A stretch of 64,000 bases of DNA from Flavihumibacter petaseus NBRC 106054 (lineage in GTDB: Bacteria > Bacteroidota > Bacteroidia > Chitinophagales > Chitinophagaceae). The translations under genes and the position numbers were made by a program. The stretch's first letter is position 1; each line of letters starts with the position of its first letter. The notes below the pieces were generated by a model, which saw only the letters and a list, made by a program, of their open reading frames with translations, searched no databases and had not been told where the DNA came from. Of the stretch, positions 49,382-58,243 are shown piece by piece. Location of the stretch: NCBI RefSeq assembly GCF_000974785.1, contig NZ_BBWV01000003.1, forward strand, positions 186,001 to 250,000, in the 5' to 3' direction.

Positions 49382-51775
49382 ATGCTGTTGAACTATTTCA
49401 AGATCGCGATCAGAAGCCTCATGAAGCACAAGGGGTTCAGTGTTATCAATTTGTCGGGACTCACAGTGGCGCTGACCTGCTGCCTGCTGATGGTGCTGTA
49501 TATCCGCCACGAACTCAGTTACGACCGCTTCCAGCCCAAAGGCGACCGGATCGCACGCGTGATCATGGAATACAGTTTCGGCGGCACAGAACCGAACAAA
49601 GGGAATTACACGAGTACATACGTGTTCCCGAGTTTTAAACGCAATTTTCCGGAAGTGGAAGATGGCGTCCGGATGACCTGGGGCGGCGGACTCGTAAAAG
49701 TGGGCGAGAAGCTGTTTGAAGAACGCCGGTTCATCTATGCTGACTCGACTTTCTTCAATGTATTTCCGGCTTTCACGCTCCGGAAAGGCAATCCCCAACA
49801 GGTGCTGATGCGGCCCAACCAGGTGGTCTTATCCGCAGCTACCGCGAAAAGATATTTCGGCGAGGAAAACCCCATCGGCAAGATCATCCAGGTAGGCAGC
49901 AACCAGACGAACTACGAAGTGACCGGCGTAGCCGATGAGAGTCCCTCCAATTCACAGATCCGCTTCGACCTGCTGGCCAGCTTTTCCAGTCTCGGTACCA
50001 GCAACGAACCCACCTACTGGAACGCCAACTACAGCACCTACCTACTGCTGAAACAGCCTTCCGATATCGCGAAACTGCAGGCCAAGATCGGCCCTTTCAT
50101 GAAAAAGGAAATGGCTGATCCCAATACGTTCCTGACCTACTGGCTGGAGCCCTACACCAGCATCCACCTCCATTCTCCTTTTGACTCCTTCGAACCGAAT
50201 ACCAATATCGCCTATATCTATATTGCTTCCGGCATCGCCGTGCTGATCCTGCTGATCGCCTGCTTTACCTATGTGAACATGAGTACCGCGCGTTCGCTGG
50301 AGCGTGCGCGGGAAGTCGGCATCCGCAAAGTGGCCGGCGCCAGCAGGGGACAGGTCTTCTGGCAGTTCATCGGTGAATCAATAGTGCTTTGTGTGCTGGC
50401 GCTCATTCTTAGTGTGGTGCTGGTGAAATTCCTGTTGCCGCCCTTCAATCATCTGGTTGGCCGCGAACTGGGCATCCGGGAACTGATGCAACCGGGCATT
50501 ATTGCGGCTGTCGTGATCATGATCGCCAGTATCGCCCTGCTGGCGGGTTCGTATCCCGCCCTCGTATTGTCAGGTTTTCAGCCGGTGAAAGTATTGAAAG
50601 GCAGTTTCCGCAACACCAGCAAGGGACATTTCCTGCGGCAATCCCTCACCGTTTTCCAGTTCACCATTTCTGCTTTCCTGCTGATCGCCACTTTCGTGAT
50701 CCAGCAACAGTTCCGTTATATCCAGAACAAATCCCTGGGCTTCGACCGCGAGCACAGCCTGGTGATCAATATCGACGAAAAGATCGCGCAGAAGCTGGAA
50801 ACCATGAAGACCGAATTCAAAAAGGATCCGCATGTTCGTGCCGTGAGCCGCGTCAACCAGCTGCCCGTCAATATCGTGGGCGGCTTTTCCATGCGCCGCG
50901 CGGATATGGCATCAGGTACCGAACTCAGCGTTTATGCGAACCCGGTAGATGAAGAATTCCTCGATGCCATCAACCTTCCCCTGGTTGCCGGCGAAGGGAT
51001 CAGGAAGGCTGATATGAAGGAAACGCAACACGAAAACAGCGACAGCAATTACTATCATTTCCTGTTGAATGAATCTGCTGCACGCCAGTTGGGCTGGACG
51101 CCGGAGAAAGCAGTGGGACAAAAAATGTTCCTCGGCGATGGCCGTCCGGGTGAGGTGAGCGGCGTGGTGAAAGATTTCCATTTTGCTTCCCTGCATACTC
51201 CGATCAAGTCGCTGGTGCTGTTCCCCATCGACTGGGGCGGCAACAACCTGATCGTAAAAACAGACGGCGCGAACCTGTCGCAGACTATTGCGTACCTGGA
51301 AAAAACCTGGAAAACCCTGGTGCCGCACCGTCCCTTCAGCTACCGCTTCATGGATGAAGAATTCAACCGCCTCTATAAAACAGAAAAGCAGACCGCCCAG
51401 GTGATCAGCCTGTTCTCCGGGGTGGCCATCCTGCTCGCCTGCGTGGGATTGCTCGGCTTGTCCGCCTTTACGGTGCAGCAGCGCATCAAGGAGATCGGCG
51501 TGCGGAAAGTACTGGGCGCCAGCACCAGCGGTCTCGTGTGGATGCTGAGCCGTAGTTTCCTTCGCCTTGTATTGGTGGCCTGCGCCATTGCCATTCCGTT
51601 CAGCTGGCTCTTTGCCCGCCGCTGGCTGCAGGATTTCAGCTACCGGATATCATTAACTGCAACCGTGTTTGTGATCGCGGGGATCTTGTTGCTCGTGGTG
51701 GCATTGCTGGTGATCAGCATACAGACCTTCCGCGCGGCGCTGGCGAATCCGGTGAAGAGCCTGCGCACAGAGTAA
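49382..51775 (+). CDS. MacB/FtsX-type ABC transporter permease
   Basis: The 797-residue protein has the eight-helix layout common in Bacteroidota: an N-terminal helix (FSVINLSGLTVALTCCLLMV), a large periplasmic domain, an FtsX domain (three helices after IAYIYIASGIAVLILLIACF, with ARSLERAREVGIRKVAGAS), a second helix and periplasmic part, and a second FtsX domain (VISLFSGVAILLACVGLLGL; RIKEIGVRKVLGAS). The coupling motifs EVGIRKVAGAS and EIGVRKVLGAS appear in each half. No ATPase gene is adjacent; it must be encoded elsewhere. Likely in export of peptides or lipoproteins or in stress signalling. It is a paralogue of the next large gene. Confidence 0.9.
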   Translation: MLLNYFKIAIRSLMKHKGFSVINLSGLTVALTCCLLMVLYIRHELSYDRFQPKGDRIARVIMEYSFGGTEPNKGNYTSTYVFPSFKRNFPEVEDGVRMTWGGGLVKVGEKLFEERRFIYADSTFFNVFPAFTLRKGNPQQVLMRPNQVVLSAATAKRYFGEENPIGKIIQVGSNQTNYEVTGVADESPSNSQIRFDLLASFSSLGTSNEPTYWNANYSTYLLLKQPSDIAKLQAKIGPFMKKEMADPNTFLTYWLEPYTSIHLHSPFDSFEPNTNIAYIYIASGIAVLILLIACFTYVNMSTARSLERAREVGIRKVAGASRGQVFWQFIGESIVLCVLALILSVVLVKFLLPPFNHLVGRELGIRELMQPGIIAAVVIMIASIALLAGSYPALVLSGFQPVKVLKGSFRNTSKGHFLRQSLTVFQFTISAFLLIATFVIQQQFRYIQNKSLGFDREHSLVINIDEKIAQKLETMKTEFKKDPHVRAVSRVNQLPVNIVGGFSMRRADMASGTELSVYANPVDEEFLDAINLPLVAGEGIRKADMKETQHENSDSNYYHFLLNESAARQLGWTPEKAVGQKMFLGDGRPGEVSGVVKDFHFASLHTPIKSLVLFPIDWGGNNLIVKTDGANLSQTIAYLEKTWKTLVPHRPFSYRFMDEEFNRLYKTEKQTAQVISLFSGVAILLACVGLLGLSAFTVQQRIKEIGVRKVLGASTSGLVWMLSRSFLRLVLVACAIAIPFSWLFARRWLQDFSYRISLTATVFVIAGILLLVVALLVISIQTFRAALANPVKSLRTE

Positions 51776-52038
51776 GCTCGCAAAGGTTTTGTGGAGCTCG
51801 CAAAGGTTTCACGCAAAGGCGCAATGGTGCAAAGGCGCAAAGGATTTGAAAGGAAATTTTGAAGTTGAAGTGGTAAGAAGGTGATTGAAACTAAAAAGAT
51901 TTTGGTGTCAGTAGAACGAGGTGTGCCGGATAATTAATTCAATATTCAATCTTGGCGCCTTTGCACCATTGCGCCTTTGCGAGAAAAAAATAGCGAAAAA
52001 AAAATTGCGGGAAAATATTCACCAATAAAAGAAACAAG
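51776..52038. repeat. Inverted GCGCAAAG-type pair between the two permease genes
   Basis: A 27-bp stretch at 51812-51838 (starting CGCAAAGGCGCAATGGTGC) is perfectly inverted at 51955-51981, with 116 bases between. Additional CTCGCAAAGG copies lie at 51778-51810. The outer end of the right arm runs into GAGAAAAAAATAG, as in other members of the family. Confidence 0.85.
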
Positions 52039-54483
52039 ATGCTGACTAATTTTTTCAAGACCGGCTGGCGAAACCTGCTGAAGAAAAAAGTGTTTTCAGC
52101 CATACATATCCTGGGTCTCGCTATTGGTATTGCCGTGTTCCTGCTGATTGCCAACTATCTCCGGTTCGAATACAGTTACGACGATTACCAGGTCAACAAA
52201 GACCGGATCGTGCGGGTACCGATGATCATGACTGAGAAGAACGGCATGCCGCAGACCTTTGCTTTTACCTATCCTGCGCTGGCACCTGCCATGAAACACG
52301 ATTTCCCGGAAGTAAAGGAGGCGGTTCGTTTCCGGAAACGCTGGGGCATTGTACGCCACGGCGACAACAAATTCAATGAGTCCGGCAATATCTATTTCAC
52401 GGATCCCAACGTGTTCAAAGTATTCACCTGCGAGTTCGAAAAGGGTAGTCCGGCGACGGCGCTGACCCAGCTGAATGATGCGGTGGTGACGCACAGCACG
52501 GCGATCAAATATTTCGGCGATGCCAACGCTGTCGGGAAATCCCTCCGCTTCGACAACGAAGACTATATCGTGAAAGCGGTGGTGAAAGATCTTCCCGCCA
52601 ATTCACACCTGCGGTTCAATATCCTCCTCAACTTCGACAAATACATACAGATCACTAACGGGCGGGCGAATACAAGCTGGGGCTGGACCGATTTCTATAC
52701 CTACCTGCTGCTGAACAAGCCTTCCGATATCAAGACACTCGAGGCCAAGTTGCCGGCGTTTGCGGAGAAATATAAGTCCGCCGACATGAAGGAAGCGAAC
52801 TATTCCGTTGAATTCAAACTGCAACCGATTCGTGACATCCATACGCGATCGCCCTACAGCTATGAACTGGATGGCAATGGGAACCTTTATTATCTCAAAT
52901 ACCTGGGGATTGCGGCGCTGATGATCCTGTTCATCTCCCTGATCAATCACGTCAACCTTGCCACAGCGCATTCGCTGGAACGTTCCCGGGAGATCGGGGT
53001 GCGCAAGGTGGTTGGTGCCAGCCGCATACAACTGGTGCGGCAGTTCCTGGCGGAATCCTTTATCGGTAATATCGCCGGGGCATTGATCGGGTATATCATT
53101 TTCAGTTTGTCGCTTCCGGCTTTTGCACAGCTGGTCGGAAGAGATATTACGAGTCTCCAGCAGGCCAATGCCCTGTTCTGGGTGAGCCTGCTCGCTTTCC
53201 TGCTCGTGAGTACTTTGCTGTCGGGTTTCTATCCCGCATTTGTGTTGTCTTCTTTCCAGCCGATTCAAACGCTGAAATCTTCCAGCGGACTAAGCAGTGG
53301 CCGGGGAAGTGGAAGAGGCAGTGGCCGCGGCAGCCATATCTTCCAGAAATCACTGGTGGTATTGCAGTTCACTGCGGCCATCGTGCTGACTGCCGGGGCG
53401 ATCGGATTCTATCGCCAGCTTACGTTCATGAGTAAACGCGAACTGGGGGTTGACATCCGGCAGACGCTGGTGCTGGAACAGACGGTGAACCAGGACAGTG
53501 CCGCATTGATGACCATTCAGTCCTTTCTTAATGACCTGCGTGCGCTCCACGGGGTGAAAGCCGTTGCGGCCTCTACGGACGTGCCCGGCGGTGAAGTGGG
53601 CAGCTCTACGGGTTTCCACCGGCAGACATCCCTCGACAACAAGAGCTGCCGGACCTTCGGCGTGGATGAACATTTCTTTGCCCAATACGGCCTGAAATTC
53701 GCAGCCGGCCGCGGGTTCGATAAGGATAAGCCCTATTCGAACGATACCACACAGGTATTGAATATTGTTTTGAATGAAACGGCCTCGAAAGTATTTGGAT
53801 ATGCTTCACCGCAGGCGGCAATCGGGCAGATCATCAATGGCGCCGGTCATGACTGCAGGATCATCGGTGTGTTGTATGACTACCACCAGCAATCGCTCCA
53901 GTACAGTTATGATCCCATCGTGTTTTATCCCAGCCAGGAAGCTGATATGAACTGGTATTCCCTTAAAGTGGAAACGGGTGATATGCAGCAGCTGGTGGAC
54001 CAGGTGCGGCAACTCTGGCTGAAAAGATTTCCCGAATCTCCTTTTACCTATAGCTTCCTCGACCAGCGCTTTGCGCAGCAATACCAGAATGACCGGTTGT
54101 TCTCTTCCGTGCTTTGGTGGTTTACGTTGCTCTCTGTGCTCGTGGCATCGCTGGGACTGTTTGGCTTGTCGTTGTATTCCATCAGCAAGCGGACCAAAGA
54201 AGTGGGCCTGCGGAAAGTGCTGGGTGCCAGTGTGCCCGAACTGGTAGGCCTGCTGAGCCGAGAATACCTGAAACTGGTACTGATCGCTGGTGTAATTGCG
54301 ATGCCGGTATCGTGGATTATCCTGAACGGCTGGCTGAGCGACTATGCGTTCCGGATCGAGGTGAGTCCCGTTTTGTTGTTGCTGCCCTTGCTGCTTATTG
54401 CCGGTATTGCGCTGGTGACGGTAGCGATCCATTCTGCCCGTGCGGCTTTACGGAATCCTGCGTTATCTTTAAGGACGGAGTAG
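52039..54483 (+). CDS. MacB/FtsX-type ABC transporter permease, paralogue
   Basis: The 814-residue protein has the same double FtsX layout as the previous gene: first helix FSAIHILGLAIGIAVFLLIA, coupling motifs REIGVRKVVGASRIQ and KEVGLRKVLGASVP, and closing LRNPALSLRTE, which matches the end of its neighbour (NPVKSLRTE). Between the halves it has a short arginine-serine-glycine linker (GRGSGRGSGRGSH near residues 425-437) absent from its neighbour. The two genes arose by duplication and may form a hetero-pair. No ATPase is encoded in the window next to them. Substrate unknown. Confidence 0.9.
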   Translation: MLTNFFKTGWRNLLKKKVFSAIHILGLAIGIAVFLLIANYLRFEYSYDDYQVNKDRIVRVPMIMTEKNGMPQTFAFTYPALAPAMKHDFPEVKEAVRFRKRWGIVRHGDNKFNESGNIYFTDPNVFKVFTCEFEKGSPATALTQLNDAVVTHSTAIKYFGDANAVGKSLRFDNEDYIVKAVVKDLPANSHLRFNILLNFDKYIQITNGRANTSWGWTDFYTYLLLNKPSDIKTLEAKLPAFAEKYKSADMKEANYSVEFKLQPIRDIHTRSPYSYELDGNGNLYYLKYLGIAALMILFISLINHVNLATAHSLERSREIGVRKVVGASRIQLVRQFLAESFIGNIAGALIGYIIFSLSLPAFAQLVGRDITSLQQANALFWVSLLAFLLVSTLLSGFYPAFVLSSFQPIQTLKSSSGLSSGRGSGRGSGRGSHIFQKSLVVLQFTAAIVLTAGAIGFYRQLTFMSKRELGVDIRQTLVLEQTVNQDSAALMTIQSFLNDLRALHGVKAVAASTDVPGGEVGSSTGFHRQTSLDNKSCRTFGVDEHFFAQYGLKFAAGRGFDKDKPYSNDTTQVLNIVLNETASKVFGYASPQAAIGQIINGAGHDCRIIGVLYDYHQQSLQYSYDPIVFYPSQEADMNWYSLKVETGDMQQLVDQVRQLWLKRFPESPFTYSFLDQRFAQQYQNDRLFSSVLWWFTLLSVLVASLGLFGLSLYSISKRTKEVGLRKVLGASVPELVGLLSREYLKLVLIAGVIAMPVSWIILNGWLSDYAFRIEVSPVLLLLPLLLIAGIALVTVAIHSARAALRNPALSLRTE

Positions 54484-54522
54484 GTCCGGAGAATTCTCCG
54501 GCCAAACATAAATCAGCAACTT

Positions 54523-54906
54523 ATGCAGCAGGGAGCAAAAGCAGCGGGTACCCCGCCAGCTGATATCGACGCCTATATCGCGGGTTTTGACGGCGAAGTG
54601 AAAGCGCGCCTGGAAGCGATGCGCGACACCATCCGGAAGGCCGCGCCCGCGGCTGTTGAAGCGATGGCCTATGGCATGCCGACTTTCAAACTGAAACGCA
54701 ATCTTGTTCACTTTGCGGCGGCGAAGAAGCATATCGGGTTTTATCCTGCTCCGTCGGGTGTGGCGGCGTTTGAGAAGGAGCTCGCGGGGTATGTGACGTC
54801 GAAGGGCGCGATCCAGTTTCCATTGGAGGAGAAGCTGCCGCTCACGCTGGTGGCAAAAATTGTTAAGTTCCGGGTGAAGGAGGAAGCGGAAAAGGCAAAG
54901 GGGTAG
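54523..54906 (+). CDS. DUF1801 family protein
   Basis: The 127-residue soluble protein starts after a 40-base gap from the permease. PADIDAYIAGFDGEVKARLE and MRDTIRKAAPAAVEAMAYGM followed by PTFKLKRNLVHFAAAKKHIG and FYPAPSGVAAFEKEL are the DUF1801 pattern (YdhG/YjhX-like fold, related to frataxin-type iron chaperones and YdeI). Function is not established; members have been linked to iron binding. The end (VKEEAEKAKG) is charged. It could share a transcript with the permease. Confidence 0.85.
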   Translation: MQQGAKAAGTPPADIDAYIAGFDGEVKARLEAMRDTIRKAAPAAVEAMAYGMPTFKLKRNLVHFAAAKKHIGFYPAPSGVAAFEKELAGYVTSKGAIQFPLEEKLPLTLVAKIVKFRVKEEAEKAKG

Positions 54907-54907
54907 G

Positions 54908-55000
54908 CGGCAGGCGCTGCGCGCCTTTCACGCGGGTGTTTTTTCACGCAATTGTTTTTTTTTCGCGCAAAGCACGCAAAGGTGCAAAGGCGCAAAGTGG
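54908..55000 (+). repeat. GCGCAAAG-type element, single full-length arm
   Basis: The copy has GGCAGGCGCTGCGCGCCTTT, CACGCGGGTG, a T-run, CGCGCAAAGCACGCAAAGG and GCGCAAAGTGG, the same order as the left arm of the large inverted repeat at 34832. No inverted partner is present. Confidence 0.75.
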
Positions 55001-55060
55001 TTTTCACGCGGGACTCGCAGAGATGCAGGCGCGCAGCCACCTACACTTTGGTCTTTTCTT

Positions 55061-55546
55061 CTATCGCTTCGTATACACTTCAGTGATCGTCACGTTTTGT
55101 CCTTCCAGGAAATCTTTCACTTCGAGTTTCATGCTGGTGCCGGTGATGCTGATCACTTTTGCTTCGCGGATGCCGGCGGGTTGTGTGATGAGCAGATCCT
55201 TTTCGTTGGTCAGCAACCACGAGCCCACCTCCGGCTGGGATTCAGTACACAGGTTGGTGCCATCGAAGATGGTAAAGCTGCCTTCTTTGTCGAATACGAT
55301 ATAGTCGTCTTTTGCGCATTCCGGTAAAAAGTTGAGCATGTTGGTATCAGGGGTTCCGTCGCCATTTACATCAATAGCAGGGGCGATGGTCTGTTCCGTC
55401 AGGTTCCATTTTTTGTTGACAAGCTGGGAAGAGATCTCATCGTTGCCGGAGATAAGATCTTCCACTTTCTTTTTGTGGCAGGATGCCGCGAATAATCCAA
55501 TACCGAGGATAAGCGTGGCCGCGCAGGCCGTTCTGTAACGATTCAT
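55061..55546 (-). CDS. Lipocalin-like lipoprotein
   Basis: ATG 55546 gives 161 residues with a lipoprotein leader (NRYRTACAATLILGIGLFAA then SC, lipobox FAASC). The body has LVNKKWNLTEQTIAPAID, then DYIVFDKEGSFTIFDG, CTESQPEVGSWLLTNEKDLL and ITGTSMKLEVKDFLEG, which is the Bacteroidota lipocalin-like domain pattern (W.l..., d..f.F...G.., G.W...., ...). A short DVNGDGTPD segment resembles a calcium-binding loop. Function unknown. It is convergent with the DUF1801 gene and followed on the same strand by nothing. Confidence 0.85.
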   Translation of the reverse strand: MNRYRTACAATLILGIGLFAASCHKKKVEDLISGNDEISSQLVNKKWNLTEQTIAPAIDVNGDGTPDTNMLNFLPECAKDDYIVFDKEGSFTIFDGTNLCTESQPEVGSWLLTNEKDLLITQPAGIREAKVISITGTSMKLEVKDFLEGQNVTITEVYTKR

Positions 55547-55639
55547 AACTGGTTTTTTGATTTGCGGGAGCAAAACTAGCCAGCGTGGTACAGGTATTTT
55601 TCGGGGAAAAGGCGGGTTTTTGAATCTACGTTGTTCTAC

Positions 55640-56266
55640 TTAGTTTTTACTGTTTGCCCGCAGGACATGGGTCAGCTTTCTTTTCCAATCTAAATAACCC
55701 ACAACGGCAACAATGAACAGGAAGATGGTCAGCAATGCATAAAGCGGGAGGTCTTTATGGAACAGGAGCGGGATGGCGAAAGCGTTGGAGATGTTCAGGA
55801 GGATCCAGTTTTCCAGTTTACGACGGGCAAGCAGCCACATGCCGGCCCAGGCGGTGCTGCTGACCCAGGCGTCCCAGAGGGGTACGGTGGAATCGGTAAA
55901 ATGGCGAAGCAGGAAATAGAGCGCGGCGCAACCGAGCAATGAAATGGCGGTTGTGATGCGCCATTCTGCCGCGGTACTGCGGGTGATGGTTACCGGGTGG
56001 TTGTCTTGTTTCTTGACCCAATACCACCAGCCGTAAATGCTCATCACAACATAGTAGCCGTTCAGCAGGCTTTCGGCATAGAGTCCGGCTTTCGTGAGAA
56101 TATAGATGGAGATCACCGTGGCGACGATACCAGTGGGGTAGAGCCATACTTTGTTGGCGCGGGCCAGCAGCACTTCGGCTACGCTGAGGATGATGGCGGT
56201 CCACTGCAGGAGGTCGGTAGCAAGGATTTGCTGGGAGAGGAGGGAGAGCCAGTCGGAGAAACTCAT
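55640..56266 (-). CDS. pnuC: Nicotinamide riboside/mononucleotide transporter PnuC
   Basis: ATG 56266 (MSFSDWLSLLSQQILATDLL) gives 208 residues; the frame continues upstream through a repeat and has no protein character there. Seven or so hydrophobic segments are present, with LYPTGIVATVISIYILTKAG, YYVVMSIYGWWYWVKKQ, and NWILLNISNAFAIPLLFHKD, the PnuC pattern. PnuC carries nicotinamide riboside into the cell by facilitated diffusion, and the cargo is trapped by NadR-type kinases. No kinase gene is adjacent. No TPP or NAD riboswitch is visible in the upstream spacer. Confidence 0.92.
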   Translation of the reverse strand: MSFSDWLSLLSQQILATDLLQWTAIILSVAEVLLARANKVWLYPTGIVATVISIYILTKAGLYAESLLNGYYVVMSIYGWWYWVKKQDNHPVTITRSTAAEWRITTAISLLGCAALYFLLRHFTDSTVPLWDAWVSSTAWAGMWLLARRKLENWILLNISNAFAIPLLFHKDLPLYALLTIFLFIVAVVGYLDWKRKLTHVLRANSKN

Positions 56267-56841
56267 GTGTAAAGGAATGTTTGAAGTTTGCGGTTTGAGG
56301 TTTGGAGTTGGGTTTGAGGTTAAAGGTTGGCGTTGGCGAAATCCGATACCTGTGTACGATAACGTTATTCGAAAGCGTTGAGCTGCAGGCCCAACTTCAA
56401 ACTTAACCACAAACTACAGACTCCAAACTTCAAACCATTTCTTAAGACAGCTTGCAATATTACACCGGATCTACCGGAAGCCGTGCATTGTTATCATATT
56501 GTTACCTGCACCAGATTATCGGCGGCGCTGTTCACTTTTGCAGGATGATTTGCTACCGGCATATTATGTCCAATTGTTTCTTGTGAGCTGCGTCAGTGAT
56601 GGCGCAGCTTTTTTATGAAATTGCTTGCAAAGGAATGGGAAGGGAATTATCTTGCTGCCTGCGCTGGCGCTTAGGTAGTTTCGCGCAAAGCACGCAAAGG
56701 TGCAAAGGCGCAAAGAGATTGTCGCGGGTGGCAAATGTTGCGGGATCGGTTTTCAATTTTTAATGATGATGATATTCGTGCAGATATTTTATAGGAAAAT
56801 CAGCTTCCGACAATTGGATTATCAAATTTTACCAGGTGGAA
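56267..56841. repeat. Spacer with inverted degenerate repeats, orphan hairpin and GCGCAAAG copy
   Basis: 56278-56345 holds GTTTGAAGTTTGCGG-type units with a period near 8 bases; 56386-56438 holds the inverse (AACTTCAAACTTAACC), a loose inverted pair. 56586-56609 is a terminator-like hairpin. 56678-56715 is a GCGCAAAGCACGCAAAGG copy. No gene is seen. Confidence 0.65.
56586..56609 (+). terminator. Orphan terminator-like hairpin
   Basis: AGCTGCG (56586-56592) pairs with CGCAGCT (56603-56609), followed by five T. The nearest upstream plus-strand gene is the DUF1801 gene at 54906, so it would end an unannotated transcript, perhaps a small RNA of about 100-150 bases. Confidence 0.5.
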
Positions 56842-57153
56842 ATGGGCGTTAATAAAATTGAGTTCCTTGTGAAGGAACTGGAAGGTGCTATCCGGAAGGA
56901 GCAGGTGAAGATTGGAATTTATACCCATCGGAATGAGGGTGGATATATTCAGGCGAATGCTGATGGGTTGAAGATGATGGCGCTTTCGCTACTGCAGGCT
57001 GCTGAAGCGGAAGGGAAAAGTCATGTGCTGAATGATAGGGTGTCACTGGAGGACCTACAGAATTGTATGGAGCAGGATAGTGAATTCAGGATCAGTGAAG
57101 TGCGGTTTGGCCCGCGGAAAAGCGATGATATTGACACTAACCGGGATGCATAA
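56842..57153 (+). CDS. Hypothetical small soluble protein
   Basis: ATG 56842 gives 103 residues: GVNKIEFLVKELEGAIRKEQ, then VKIGIYTHRNEGGYIQANAD and a helix DGLKMMALSLLQAAEAEG. The end (ISEVRFGPRKSDDIDTNRDA) is charged. No signal or membrane part. I do not recognise the family. Between its stop and the methyltransferase at 57225 there is a hydrophobic stretch in another frame without a usable start codon, perhaps a remnant of a small membrane protein. Confidence 0.6.
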   Translation: MGVNKIEFLVKELEGAIRKEQVKIGIYTHRNEGGYIQANADGLKMMALSLLQAAEAEGKSHVLNDRVSLEDLQNCMEQDSEFRISEVRFGPRKSDDIDTNRDA

Positions 57154-57224
57154 TACTTTTTATTTTCCTGGCTATCAGTCTGATTACGGGGATTATTACC
57201 ATCGTCAAATGGACTTTCTGAACT

Positions 57225-57818
57225 ATGTCAACGGATAATTCCAATGGATATGAGCGGAAGGCCCGGGAGTTTATCGCCACCCGGGGCAGTGCAGTTCATG
57301 GCATTGGTGCGCATGAATTGAAACAGTGGGTAGTGCATTTGAAGAAAGGCTGTACAGTACTGGATCTTGGTTGCGGAACGGGTATACCTGGTACTAAAGT
57401 TTTGCTGGATGCGGGATTTTCAGTGTATGGCGTCGATGCTGCTCCGACGATGGAAGCGGCCTTCCGGAAGAATTTTCCCGGAGTTCCTGTTGCCTGCGAG
57501 CCGGTGGAAACATCTGTTTTCTTTAACAGGAAGTTTGATGCTGTAGTGGCGATTGGATTGATTTTCCTGCTGCCTGCGGAATCACAGGAACTGGTATTGA
57601 AAAAAGTTGCCGGAGGTTTGGAGGAAGGTGGACAGTTTTTATTTACTGCGCCTACGAAGACTATCACCTGGATCGATGTATTGACGGACCGGGGATCTGT
57701 GTCACTTGGTGCTGAACGATACCTGGCGCTGTTGTCGGGTTTTGGATTAAAGCTGGTGAGCGAATTTGAGGACGAAGGCGACAATCATTATTATCATCTG
57801 ATCAAAAGTACTGTATGA
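57225..57818 (+). CDS. Class I SAM-dependent methyltransferase
   Basis: The 197-residue enzyme has motif I in CTVLDLGCGTGIPGTKVLLD, an acidic end of strand 2 (VYGVDAAPTMEAAFRKN), FDAVVAIGLIFLLPAESQ as motif II region, and GGLEEGGQFLFTAPT as motif III. The GYERKAREFIATRG start is common in small-molecule methyltransferases of this type. Substrate unknown. Its last codons overlap the next gene (ATGA, 4 bases), so the two are translationally coupled. Confidence 0.9.
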   Translation: MSTDNSNGYERKAREFIATRGSAVHGIGAHELKQWVVHLKKGCTVLDLGCGTGIPGTKVLLDAGFSVYGVDAAPTMEAAFRKNFPGVPVACEPVETSVFFNRKFDAVVAIGLIFLLPAESQELVLKKVAGGLEEGGQFLFTAPTKTITWIDVLTDRGSVSLGAERYLALLSGFGLKLVSEFEDEGDNHYYHLIKSTV

Positions 57819-58243
57819 AATTCTGGACAAACGAAGAAAAAGGCGATGACCGGATCATTGCTTTCTCTGAAGAGACCCTCTACCGGATCAATCCAAGACC
57901 AACCGAAATGGAGCAGGTGCTGGCTGACCTGCGCGCGAATAAATTGCCGGAGCGGAATTGCTCTGGTGTTCCGGTGCATTATTTCAAGGCAGTTGAAATG
58001 GAAAACGGGCGGGACAATTTTGTGGTAAGGTACAATGCAGATTCCTACGAACACTTCAGGGTGAAGGATGCCATCACCAGGAATGAAATCTACCAGTATT
58101 TACAGGATAATATCAAATACCTGCGCCTGGAAACCGAGGAGTATACAAAACTCCAGGCGGGGAAGAAGCCGTTGATCGCTACCAACAAACCAAACATCCG
58201 AAAGTGGTTCGGCGTATTCATTATTAGTTATGAGAAGATTTAA
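57815..58243 (+). CDS. Hypothetical soluble protein coupled to the methyltransferase
   Basis: The 142-residue product starts KFWTNEEKGDDRIIAFSEET and has YRINPRPTEMEQVLADLRAN, VPVHYFKAVEMENGRDNFVV and LRLETEEYTKLQAGKKPLIA. It shows no signal or membrane segment and no recognised domain. It overlaps the methyltransferase gene by 4 bases and the following secreted protein gene by 14 bases, so the three genes form a compact operon. Function unknown. Confidence 0.65.
   Translation: MKFWTNEEKGDDRIIAFSEETLYRINPRPTEMEQVLADLRANKLPERNCSGVPVHYFKAVEMENGRDNFVVRYNADSYEHFRVKDAITRNEIYQYLQDNIKYLRLETEEYTKLQAGKKPLIATNKPNIRKWFGVFIISYEKI

Noticed and set aside
56267-56460. TPP or NAD-type riboswitch upstream of pnuC
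   Set aside because: The conserved cores of these riboswitches are not visible; the sequence is a degenerate GTTTGAAG-type repeat.
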